Origin: Aplysia californica
Lineage: Eukaryota > Mollusca > Gastropoda > Aplysiida > Aplysiidae
Length of the DNA: 64,000 bases
Reading direction: 5' to 3'
Assembly (NCBI RefSeq): GCF_000002075.1
Contig: NW_004797391.1
Coordinates: 560,042 to 624,041 of the forward strand
The notes under the pieces are model-generated. The model did not search any database. It was not told where the DNA came from and saw nothing but the letters and a program-made list of their open reading frames with translations. This document shows positions 21,835 to 34,900 of the stretch, one piece after another. The first letter of the stretch is position 1; each line of letters begins with the position of its first letter. The position numbers were made by a program, and so were the translations under genes.

Positions 21835-22913
21835 ATTGTCATTTGAAGGAAAAATGAAGTGCATACAAATCTAGGTTTTTAAAGATTGATTTAGAGTTTC
21901 AATTAAAGTGAAACAATGGACATCTTTCTTTTGTACTTTGATATCGATATCTCTACTTTAAAAAAATAAAATTATGGAGACTGGAGATTTGAACAAGAAT
22001 TATATCTTTTTTTTCCAACCCATTTGCAACAAGATGTGATTTTGTCAGATATTAGGTTTTTCAGTTCAATTGCAGTACATCTACATGTATACTATGAATA
22101 TGATATACATAAATACACAGGGATGCCACTAAACTTTTTTTTAAAGAGCTGAAAGGGTGTAGGCTACATAGAAAAATGACAAACATAAGCAATGGGTGTA
22201 CATAGAGAGAAATGACAAACATTTAAAGAAAAATAGATTACATGTTTTTTTTCAACTATAGATTGTATCTCGACCTCAATAACGGAAAAGCGGATCAGGA
22301 TCAAAATACCGGAAAAAAGCGGAAAAGTGGCATCCCTGAATACAATTTTTGTATAACAATAAATCATGTGTCTGTGAATATTTCTTCAAGACACAGTGCA
22401 GACTTGCAGTTCTGAGAAAAGACCTTACAACACCGGTGCTACAGCTAACAAGTGTGCCTGGATGGGTCTGATTGTGCGCCACCGGTGTTTCTGGTCGTTG
22501 AGACTTGGGGCAGAGATAGATATATTGTGCGCTTTTTACATATATACATAATACATAGAGCATACTTCCTGCACTTAAAGATGATATTAGTTAACACAAT
22601 AAATATTGAATAGTAAGTACAATTTTAATACTCTTTTGTGTGCTGGAATATTTTTAAAAAGACAAAGATGTGCTCTCACAATGTCACACAGTGTCGGACT
22701 TTGAAATGCAAGAGGAGACAAGAGACTCCAACACCAAAAAGATAACACCTTTGAGGGTGTCATTTACAGCATTAAAAAGTGGCTTCATTCTTCCGTTAGG
22801 TATCAACAGGTAAATGTACATCTATAGTATGGCTCAGGAAAATGAAAGAGGACTTTATATTTATCAAAATAAAAGCTAGGCCTATATATAAAAACGGTGT
22901 GTAAAAACAATAT

Positions 22914-25900
22914 CTATCCTATGTCCACATCACTGACATCTTCAAAATTATCATCTGAATAATCATCATCATCATCATCATCCTCCTCATCTTCGTCTTG
23001 TTGGTCTGTCTCCTCGGTATACTCGTCATCATCTTTCTCTTGCTGCCCGTCATCGAGCCTTCTGTCCGCACCATCACCAGCTGAGCCACTCTCATCATGT
23101 CCTCGACTCACAAACTGTGACACATCATCCAAGAAAGGTTCACGGGCCGAAAGGTTCGGCGAAGGTCTAGCTGACCCCGTGTGAACCGGGCTCTGGCCGG
23201 CTGATGAACCCCCACCCTTTCTCTCCGGGCTCAGCTTCCTCTCCACGGACGAATCCCTCTCCTCCGAGAGTTTGTCCAGGTTCAAGGCCATCGTGTCACC
23301 AGCCCCGACCAACCTATCGCCCCCTTTGTCCATAAATACTTTTCTTGCTTCCTCTTCCTGCTGGGTTTGGAGACGATGATGGATACTCTCTGCCCTCTCC
23401 TTCATGATCCCATCTGAACGGGTCTCCTGCACGGGGAAGAAGTTCTCTTCCTCAGCCACAGGCTGTTCCAGAGGGAAGTAACTGGGCTCAGGCATGATGC
23501 TCTCTGATTGGCTCTTGTCCACCATGAACTCTGACTTGTACATGTGATTGGCTATTTCCTCATTGATCTGCTCCACCTCACCGGCAACTTCTTGAAGGCA
23601 CTCAGAGAAAATCTCATCTGAAATCCTGCAGGAGATAGAAAACAGCAAAAATTCCATGTTGAAAATGTCATGATGTAAATAAATTTGAATATTACAGATA
23701 GGTGGGGGAATTGGTTTTTAGGTTTTAACTCCTTGAGCTCTGGTCCCCGACATAGATGGGATATCTGCTACACCCTGGCATTTTGCTTTTTTTTTTTCAG
23801 ATGAGTATTTTTGTACAAATTTTTATTTGAATCATTTTCCTAACCTGAAATGCAGATTACCAAAATATGGAAGAAGTTTAGTTATAAACTACTTTAACTT
23901 TAGAGACCTACTTTTTTCACTTAGCTTATTATAAAAAAAATAGTAGATCTAAAGATGTCTGATAACTTTTAAAGACAGTGTCATATTAATCATACTGAAA
24001 TAAAGTATAGATATCTAGATCTGGTATTCATATTTTTGCGTTGCAATGAGTAATGTTTAGCGTTATTTTCTGTCCCATTTAGTTTTAGTGAAGAGAAAAG
24101 TTTTCTGATATTGAAAAGAGTGGGGTATTTTGAGGCTGTGGAAAAAAAAAAGTTTTACAGATAACTTACTAAAATTAAAAGTATTATAAAGATAAGATAT
24201 GTATCATCACCTGAGCCAAAAATTAAGCCAATAGCTGAAAATTTTCAATCCTGAAATTTTTTTAAAAAGTGTGAAAATGGTCAATTTATGAGATTTAGTA
24301 CTGGTCAGGACTCAGTAAATTAATTTCATCTGAAATTCTGTAGAAAATTCGTTACACAGAGTAAATCCAAAATCCAAATACTCCCCCCCCCCCCCCAAGC
24401 CAGTATATCTAGGATTTTGTCTCTTGACCTTCCTGCCCCCCCCCCCCCCCCATTTAGGTCAGAGGCACAAGGTGTTGTTTTCCAACATGAACAATGTCAA
24501 TAAACCTCTCTGGTTACTTTCACTTAACACGATTAAAGTCCAGAACATCCCTGACACCCCTAACACAAAACAAAGTCTGTTCTTAGAACACAGAAAGGCA
24601 AGGGAGCCACCACATACTCTTCCATTAACATCCATGGATCAAACTTTCCAGTCGGATGATGTGAATGTTTCCTTAGGTAACTCTCGTAGCGGTCACGATC
24701 TGCAGCGATTCTCTCCACTGCCGTCTGCTTCATGGTCAGCAGTTTTTTTGCTCGACAGCCTCCGGGCACAACGAGTGACCTCTGAAGACCAAGGTCATTC
24801 TTAGCTCCGCCAGTCACTGTGTGATGGAATTGCACACGAGTCACTGCTGAGGATTTTGTGAAGAGCAACGGTTCTTCCACCCAGTCCTTGTTGACAGGTC
24901 TGGAAAAGAGAGAAGGGGAAAGAAGAGGATAAGAGAATGTGAGTTCGGACAGCTCTCTGTACATATGACATTCAAGACACTCGAGGCAATGAAATTTTAC
25001 ATAATCGTATTAATAGAAACTATATTAACTTAATTAACAAAACTTGTGGTCACATAAAATAATTTTCAGTGAGAATCTGAGGACTCTTTTCTTGCAAAAT
25101 TCTTCTCAGCACTGTTATCTTTGCCTAAGCACGACCAGTCCCTTCAAACCCAGCCAGTCTCTGCAGTCTATAAACAGTGTGCCAGCAAGTGACTTACCAG
25201 AGTCAAAAGGGTTCAGTCTTGTATAATTTCATTTATATCACACAGCCAGCATTTAAATAAACTGCTTGTCAATAAAAGAAAACATAAATCGTTGATCTAG
25301 CTCCTTACCCTTGTAGCTGAACTGGTCTCTCTGATCTGGTCATTCGAGTCACCTCAATAGCTGGTGGTGGCAGGGGCTCTTCATTGCGGACTTCACCTGC
25401 ACAGAGAGACGTGTTGAACATTGTACAGAACGCCATCAGTAAACATTCCGTGGAGAGAGATTTTTATGTAAAGTGGATCATATTGACAGAGTGGCCGTTA
25501 TCTAGGGTGGGAAAAAAGTAAGACCGACAGACGGACAGAAGCAACAGAGAAAGAAAAGAAGCAGGACCTTGCAGTTACCCTTTTAACTCACTTCAGACGG
25601 TTCACACAACAGTTGCGTGACCCCCGCCACGACGCTCATGACGGTTCTTACGAGCCCTGCGTGACCAACTTTGGAAATTTTTTTTCCCTGTACAAATCAC
25701 GAACGGACCGCGAGACCCGCCTCGTACCCTTGTTTGGCCAAGCCTGAGCTACTTTAGACTTCGTATCTCTGGAGCCTGTTGTTTTTAAGTTATTGAAGGT
25801 GAAGGACAGTGACCCCAACTGGGGTTGAACTGACCGAAACTCGCGCTTTGTTTTTTACTACACAGCTGATAGTAATCCGACAGTTGCGTCGTAGTAACAG

Positions 25901-28900
25901 TCGAAGAAGTCGCATGAACAAGAATCACATAATTTCGCCGTTTTCGATACTTCTGTACGTTTTACTAGTTCTTGTGTCTCAGAATATGATGTGTCTGATA
26001 ATTAGGATCCTGGATATGTACCCGAACATGGCCCGAGCCGTAGTTCTAGGGCTAGATCTAGCACTAGTACTGGTGTTGTTGTCCGCGCAACGAAATCAAA
26101 ACGTCGTGCCGTATCCGTCTCATGTCATACAGTTCATGGGTCTGAATCAACGCACAGATCAACTTTTATATTTTCACCAAACACTCACACATGCATACAA
26201 ATGAAAACAGAACACTTTGAACTTTTATTTTTGTTGTTGTGAATTTCATTCTACCTGTCACGTCTCTGGAAATTTTTCGGAAAATCAAATTCATGCCAAT
26301 TTTTAAAAAATCATACAAATTAAAGTATTAGTCTTAGACAACTTTAGTATTTTGTATTAGATTAAGCTTGAATGTTAATTTACTGTGTCAAAAAATAATT
26401 ACAATAGGGCAATTTTGAGAGTTGCAGAGATTTATAGAAATACGCCCAAAAACGCCAGTCTTCAACGCTTGTGACTTGTCAAAAGGCCCAGTAGTAAGTG
26501 AGTTAAACCACCCACAACCTCAACTTCGTGTGATGAAAAGATATAGGCCTGCCCCACAGAACAGAATAATTTCACTACTGCTTTGTTCAGTTATAATAGT
26601 CTATTAATTAGTTCCACACAAAGCAAGACATATTCTCTACTTTGACTCAAAATTAAGATATGTGGAAAAAAAAAGAAAAAAAAAGAAGAAAGCAACATTC
26701 CATAAAATAAAAACCAAACTGACTTTGTGTGAATCTCTGGGAGCTTCGCTTGGTCTCTGTGAATTTGAGTGTAGACCACCTCTGACGGATCTCTCTCTGC
26801 TCCCTCTGTGGGTTCACAGGAAGGAAGTTCATTAAAAACAAATTTGAATTCATGAGAACAACATATACTATACTGTCAATATGCTGATACATCAATGATC
26901 CTCTCTGTGTTTAGAAATGACCAAAATAACTAGCAGATAGAAAAGAGGGATCCCAAACAAAATAAGATATACCAGTTTCTCCTCCACCTCAGATTATTGT
27001 ATAGGAGACAGAAGAAGTCTATCCGATCCCGTAATTTTTACTGTGAATATCTAAAAAGTTTTTCATATATCCTTTTCATTGCTTTGCTAAATTTACATCA
27101 TCGCATGACAAAGAAGATTATGGTCCATGATCTGACCTTCGGAAACAGGGTGGATGTGGAGCAGGATCAAATTAGGCCAATAGGCACCAAACATCTCTGA
27201 TATTACTTCCATTCAGTTCAGGGTCCCATTTAGGCACCAAAAGCTCTTCACCAAAATTACCAATTTTCCTAACAATAAGGCATTACCAATAGCAGAGAGT
27301 AAGACAAAGAGAAATCAAACGATCTTCTACCTGCATCTCGGCTAGCCTCAACTTCACATTCTCCAGAGTAGGAGCATCCATCATGGACACAGCTTCCCTT
27401 CGGAGCCCCTCTCCCGGGTCAGCCAGGTCAGTAATGTCAAGGTCACCACTGTCCTCAAACTCACCATCGGTCAAGTCAATGGTGGAATCATCTCTCTGCC
27501 ACATTTTGCCCTGATCATAACGATAAAAACTCCAGTTAAGTCCAGTAAAAAACAAAAGTTCACGACACAAATACATGTGATATCTCTCAGAGAAGAATAT
27601 ATAAGCCATGACACTTCAAATTTGGCTTCAATGCCTTTATTGTAGCTTTACAACTTTTTGCTAAATTTAAAGAGTCATAAATTTTTTACAAATAAAGTTA
27701 CTGTCATGAATATATGTCTGCTGAAAGATCAGAAAGGCAGCAAGAAAGAATGCCAACCTGTGACACATACAAAAAAGGACTACCTTCCAGTGTCACTGTC
27801 CATAAACAGTAAGAAACATCAAAACAGAAAAAAATATCTTGTGCAGTGCCAAACTACTCTATTTGGTGAGTTTTATTTTTAGTTTTAACAAGATTTTATG
27901 GCACTTGCAGAACAGGTCATACAAGTGCTGAAGATGACAGGTGTGTCTAGCGAGTAACACACAAACAAAAGAAGAAAGAGAGAAAAGGACTTTGGGAAAG
28001 AAGGAGCAAACCACACAAGAGTGCCGACCAACTAACCACTAGCTCAGCGAGTGTTATCACAAAGTGGCTGAGCCCAGTACCTATACTTGCAAAGAATGTA
28101 ACTTGTTTCACACTCCCATTAAAACATTAAGATCAATCAGGAAGTAGGCTGTTTGATCCTGCCTGTCAGTGTCAACCAGGGCGGGGTGGCATACTACATC
28201 CTACAAGTCGAAAGCAGATCATCATCATCATCAAGTGCCAGATCTGCGGCAGACATAGGAGATCGAGGTTCTCCATTCGTTCCTTTGCTCGAATGCTGTT
28301 AAAAAAGCTACGCTACCTGATATTTTCCCGTTACTCATCTGTCTAGGTTCTCTAAGTAGGTTGCTCACATATAATTACCCAATAAAATAACTTCCAGGTC
28401 GGGGAATCTAACTCACATCTTGCGTGTGCAACAGTGAAGACCCTGACAATCACTCCACATCTCAATTAAAGAAGGCTGTCCAACCGCTATTACTAGGAAG
28501 ACAAGTTCAAACTTTAAATGACATTTCAATATTTGGCTTCTTGTGCCTTTCCCTCAAAGTAAGCACGACAGAACTTGCTTCTTGTGCCTTTCAAAATCCC
28601 AACTTCTCCTTCACTAGAAGTTTATACAACAAAATCTTAACATAATTCTCCTTGGAAATAAAAATTAGGCACAAGATGTATCATGTTATAAGCCCACATT
28701 GACCCCCCCCCCCCCTATCTCTGACACATATAACACTTACGGCAGGTGGATAGTGAGATGATGTCTCTTCCACCCCAGCCAAACGATTGTACAGGCGCGC
28801 CTCCAGGTCGTCGAGCAAGGAGTCTGACACTTGGTTGGACCTAAAATAAAAATAAAAGCTAATATGAAAAGGACGGAATTATTATGCAATCTGGCAATTT

Positions 28901-31900
28901 TTGGGGTCAAAAGATTTTATCACGTTAGGGCTGCAGCCCAATCTTCTACAAGTCTTATCCACTAATCTTGGGAGTAGTGTGTAGCCAGCATTTTCAGCCT
29001 CAGACTGACTCAGCTTTACCATTGCTTGCTAGACAGCTCTGTCCTCTATAAATTTAATTTCTTCATTTCCCCAGCCAGACACTGACACAAATGGCACAAT
29101 AGTTATACCCAACCTATATCGCCTACTATAACGTACCAAGGAAGGCTCACTTTCTGTAAAAAGTGCCTTTGACTTTCCACAAGCTTCTATACACATGTGA
29201 TAAAAATGCTTACTTTCCCTTTTCAATAAAAAAATTATTTTGAAATAATCTACTCTTTGCATACAAGATACGTTCATTTCTAAACATTAAATCAAAAATG
29301 AAAAAAAAATCCCAAAAGTCGCAATCTACATTTACAGACATTCTTCACAGATCTCAAACAGAAGAGTGAAATATACAATCTTCACTTTGCCTGGATGAAG
29401 GGAGAGAATCCCCCCGATGCTGGATCTCTCGCAGCAACAACATAACTATACAACTTGTAAAATGTCTGTCCAATTTATACAAACTGTAGAAACATTTGAC
29501 TATACTTTTCTCTTTAAAAAACCAATCTCAAACCCACTTTACAAAAAAGAACATATACCAAAGGGAAAGAACTTACCGTAACTGATTGTGCGAAGGTAAA
29601 GACCGATAGCCATAGTCCTGTACAGCCCCTTTCCTTTCTGTATCCCCAGTCTGAAAGACAAGACACAACTATTCATCAATCCAATATATACAAAAGTCCC
29701 ATTATGGAATACTTTAGCTGTATTCTACTAAGCAATGGTGCAGATGATCCCAGCTCAAATCCCCAAAGGGATTTCTTAAACTTGCATTGTTTGTGGAGTT
29801 TTTAAGTTTAAGGATCTCAGCCTACATGGAGATTGAAATAAAATTTGAAGGTCCCACCTCTTAACAAGTTAGAAAAAATTTTTTGGGGTAAGATGGGGAA
29901 TATGGGGAATGGTAAGCGTATCCCCTACAGAAGCCCACCATACAGGACCAATAAAAAAACTCGGAGTGGCTAGCCGCCCGATCTGGGGAGGCTAGCGTTT
30001 TGCAACATGAACGAATTTGGTCAATTACCCTGACGCTTCTGGCCAGTGGGGATTTCTGTGCATATTCCGAGTTCTCACTCTCTCTCTCTCTTTCTCTCTC
30101 TCCCCCACCCACTCCCCTCTCTTTCTTTCTCTCTCTGCCTGCTCGCTTTCAACTCAGCGCTGGAACGTTTGTTTACACTTGTATCACAGGCCGTCACGCG
30201 CTTAGACAAGGTCGCGCCAAAGTCTCGCTAGGAGGCGAGATAGGGCGATAGAAACATCTTGGTAGTAGAGAATCTTTGATAACATATAACATCACAACGC
30301 CGGAAGACAACAAAAATGGATGGAGAAAATATGTCACCTATATTTGGGCCAATCACAGAGGTGCCCTAGGTGCTCTCTATAGTTTCATGTCGCTCGGAAG
30401 GTCGCAAGGCCGTGTTTACGCCACCTAGTACTAGATCTAGGTGGTTGGCTCCGGGTGGGCAGAAAAATGCTAGCCATCCGAGGTCGTTGAAATCCCCACC
30501 GGCCAGTAGCGTCAGGCTAATCGGCTGAAATCGTTTAACACTTTGTCGCCTCATCTCGCCAGTCGGCAATGTCTACCACCCAGTTTCTTTGGATTTTTCC
30601 CAAAATACCTTTTCCTTTGATGGCAAGAGTTTTTACTACATGAGCCTTGAGGCAGCAAAGTGTTAGTAGCAAAACGCTATCCACCCCAGATCGGGTGGCT
30701 AGAACCAGCCTAAAAAATATATATTAATATAAGCATCAAAATCTATAAACTTACCCTAAGAGAGCGGTGACCCGGAAAGACATTTCTGCATATAAAAAGA
30801 CACAAAAAAGGATACAATTATGTGCTAAAATACACAACTCAGTTTATTTTTAGTAAGAGTTTAGTTTTAGTTTTAGTAAGAGTTTTACGGCACTTGCAAC
30901 ACAATAAGGTCATATAAGAGCCAAAGAATAGATGTGTTACAAGAGAATAACATACACAAAAAGGAGGAGAGATAAGGACGATAAATGTTTGATCCATCAA
31001 CTGCCCACAAATACACTACTCAAAATAAATAGCAATGTAAAAAACAAAAAGTCAAAACTGTTCACACAAAACGTCCTCTCCACAAGGTTTCTGCCTCTCT
31101 TCCCAGTTTAAAACATCTATAAGCCGCTCTCAGCAAGGAGCAATCAAATAGCTGTAAAAACCAGACAGGCACATTATAACACAATCTATGGTGGTCTCTA
31201 CCTATGTCTTTAAAACTCAATGCACTTTTTCACATACAACACAGACATCATTGCTGTTGCTACAAAATTAAGTAACTCAAATCAACAATTTTTCTTTTAC
31301 CTGTAAGCACAATCAAACTGAGTTGCTCATTTTTTGGCGACAGCAATGATATGTTGCTATCAGTTTCCAAGACCAACTAGCTGTATCCCAATTGTTAACA
31401 AATAAAATATCAAGTGGTTATGAAGAACTTTATCCAACTTAGGTATATGCCGAAATTAAGATACATATCATGTCGTCAAGTTTTTATAAAAATTATAAAT
31501 CCACTCTAATTACAAAAATAAGTCTATTTTCAAATCAGTAATAGATGTGTGGTATCTATTCCAGAATTCAACACTACAGGCTCTTATTTCCAAATAATAA
31601 ATAATATAATAATTTTGATGATTCAACAAAAACGCATCAGACCAAAACAACCTATTGTCACACACACACATTCAGTAATTAATTTCCAACTAGAAATTAG
31701 TAGAAATTTTCATTCTGGAACACAATATAGCAAAATCGGCGGGACGCCAAAACCTTAGTGATAAGTACGAATTTCTCTATGTACATGTTTTTAATATAAA
31801 GAATATACGTGTATAGAGAAGATATTTACGATCTGAAAATCTGTTTGTAATGTGCATGTTCACAATGTGCGTGCTAGACTATATTTTAGAGATCTCCTGG

Positions 31901-34900
31901 GACTAATATATACGAGAAAATCTTGACATAAAATCTATTTAGCAGGATATAAACTATCATATGAAAAATTTCAAATATAAAAAAATTTCTACTGATCTGG
32001 AAATTTCTTGGAGGAACGGCGGCACTCCAGTCTAATGCTACCACAAAGTATATACAAAACAATAAATTTCTTCGACTGCTCCCCCCTACCTGACATCATC
32101 TCTGTCCAGGTCACGGATGTAGAACGGACTGTAGCCAGGGCTCAGTGACCTTGACCTAGGTTTCCTCTTCCCTGAGCCTGATCCAGCAGGAATCCATGGC
32201 ACAGGAGATTTTTCCTCCAGGTCAAAGTTCACTTCTTTTCTTCTGAGAAAAAAAAGGGAAAAGTCTGGCTTTAGGGAAGCAACCATGACCTAATAATAAG
32301 ACTTCTGTTTATACTATAAGAGAGCAACCTCCACTTAAAAAGACTCCACATCATACTTCAGGAGACAGGGTTCCTGCCATGAACTTCCCACCAAAGTCAA
32401 GAAGACATTTTAAAAATTCAAGGAGATTTGGTCAAGAAATTCACGATGAAAGCCTATCGATAGGCCTACACTTGTCCGAAAGGAATAATAGTTTCGATTT
32501 TCTTACAAAAACTCTCAGGGTGACTGCCAACCCGGCTTCTCAATTTTCCTGGGTGGGGGGGGGGGCCTCATCCGTTTTCCACGGGCATGTATGTTACATG
32601 ACAATGGCAGTGCATGTTCCATTTATATATTATATATAATATGCACACACACGTGCGCGCGCACATGAAGGTACATTATATCCAGTAAAGTAAAGTGAAG
32701 TAAATCAACTTGATTTTTAAAATAAAAATCAGTAATTTAGATCACTTTAAAAAAATTAATTTTAATTCAGTTTTTACATATTTAAACATTCAGAATTTCT
32801 TTCCTTGGTTTTATAAAACACAGATAAGGTGTAGTAGACTAATATAATCATGCTTAAAAGTCTGCTTTCCCCTCTGTCACTATAAAATAATACAGTATTC
32901 AATTTACTTTTTTTTTTCATAATTGAATAACAACATGTCAGTGTGGCACTGGGATATAGTGTGACTTAGGTATTTCAGTCTGTTCTTACTTATTTATATT
33001 TTCCCCTCATCATATTCGCATATATATAAACTATATAAAAACAAATCTTGTTTTGAGCCTGAGAAAAGGCCTAGAATCAGAATATCAACTGTCAAGAACC
33101 AGTTTGGGTGTCAAGTTTATACAATAAACGTGAAAGACAAAAATTATTGCTCAAACTCAAAATAGAGTAATAACTTGAATGGCTCAAGTAGACCTATTCA
33201 GTGTGAGAGGTGTAAGAACTGTGGGAGGGCAAGATGCAGTGACACTGAAAATCTGCAAATCTTGAACAGAAAGCTAGAGTATAGAATATACAATACATGT
33301 AATTTACTATGTGAAACGGGAACCCTTTAGTTACAAACACACGGCTTACAAGGTTTGAGTATGACAGATCCCGATTCCACACAAGGCGTGAACAAACGCG
33401 CGCTTTGCAGAGAGCTCTAGATCTAGATATAGTAGTAATCAAAATTCTAAATACTTAAATCTGCCTCAAAGTTCAGTTTTTCTCATCCGGTGTTGCCTTC
33501 CACCCCATCCCCCCTCCCCTGCATGCGTCTTTAAAAAAAATAAAATAATCCCCCCATTCCGGAGCCCTAGACTTCGCAGCGCTCAGACTTTGAATGAACT
33601 TTGCTGACCCAACCATCGCCGGCAAAAAAAAATGTATGGAACGTACAGGTTCACTGACCGGTCACGATGGCGAGCCCGACAAGAAGCTTGTATAACTTTC
33701 CTTTTCTTTCTTTTTTTTTTCCACAAGTGAAAGCACAGAACAAAAGATTTATTTTCATGGCGGCTCAGCGTTTGTAAAGCACAACCTGTACGTTACAAAT
33801 TTTGCGTTATCAGACTACAAGACTACCAGCAAATTTCAGGGTGGTAACGAAAGTGAAAGTAGATCTTGATTTCCCGATCGAGCTTCGGTATCACACATAC
33901 ACTTCTGCTTGCCACCATATCCGCCTGTTCGCATGAAACGTACTCTCAGACCGCGAAAAGCCAAATTAATATATACACAATCGCGACCAGCAAATATGAA
34001 CTAAAGAACTTTTATTTATTTTTTCCGGGTCTTTCCAGGGGCAATTTACAGATTTTTTCAAGTTCCCAGGGCATTTCCGAGTCTCGGCGATTTTTTTCTT
34101 CTTCAAATTCCCAGGGTCTGGCAGTCACCCTTTCCTGTCTGATCAGTCAAAATTCAAGGAGTTTTCAAGGAGGTTCCTCAAATTCAAGGGGTTTTCAAGG
34201 AGATCAGCAAACGACATAATCAGACTTCTGACCATGCTATATGAGAACATGCTTTACCTTGAAAGACTCCTGAACATACTATGGGTACCTTAATTAATTT
34301 GGAACTAAAGAAAAAAGCCTAACCATTGAACCACAGACACTGGAACATCAACACCATGAGAATTTATTAATGAATAACACTGACTTTGGGGAGGCCGGAG
34401 CAGATGTAGGACGACCTGGAGAAGCTTTCAAAGCTGCTGAAATGGTGGACTCGGCAAAGTGAGGGGGAGCTCGTCCTGGGGACCTTAACTCTGCGGCAAA
34501 CTGTCGTCGCTGGTTGGAGATCTCTACTGCCCTTTGAGCTCGTTCTCTCTTGGCCTGTAAGGAAAGCCAACACACATCAATAGTCAAATCCTTGCTTCAT
34601 TAACTATTTTTTTCTCTGGTCTTTACTGGTTATCTTTTTGTCTTTTCTGTCTCAAACTAACACCCCCCCCCCCTTCCACACACACATTATGTTTTTTTAT
34701 AAGGAAACAAGACCAGAAGGGGTGCACTGTCAGCTGTTGGTTCAATTAGTATTCTGCTCAGTTATGGTGCCAGTGACCAAAGCTAAAATTCCCAATGGCC
34801 CATTTTTGGACTTGGGTTGTTTAGATAAAGCTGGGCTTTACCTCATTTCAAATCTACTTTTATACATGAAAAGTTTTCAGTCATTTTTAAGTACTGTTTC

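Noticed and set aside
25809-26204. 131-codon hydrophobic open frame
   Set aside because: It lies wholly within a TTAA-flanked MITE and has no family similarity or codon structure.
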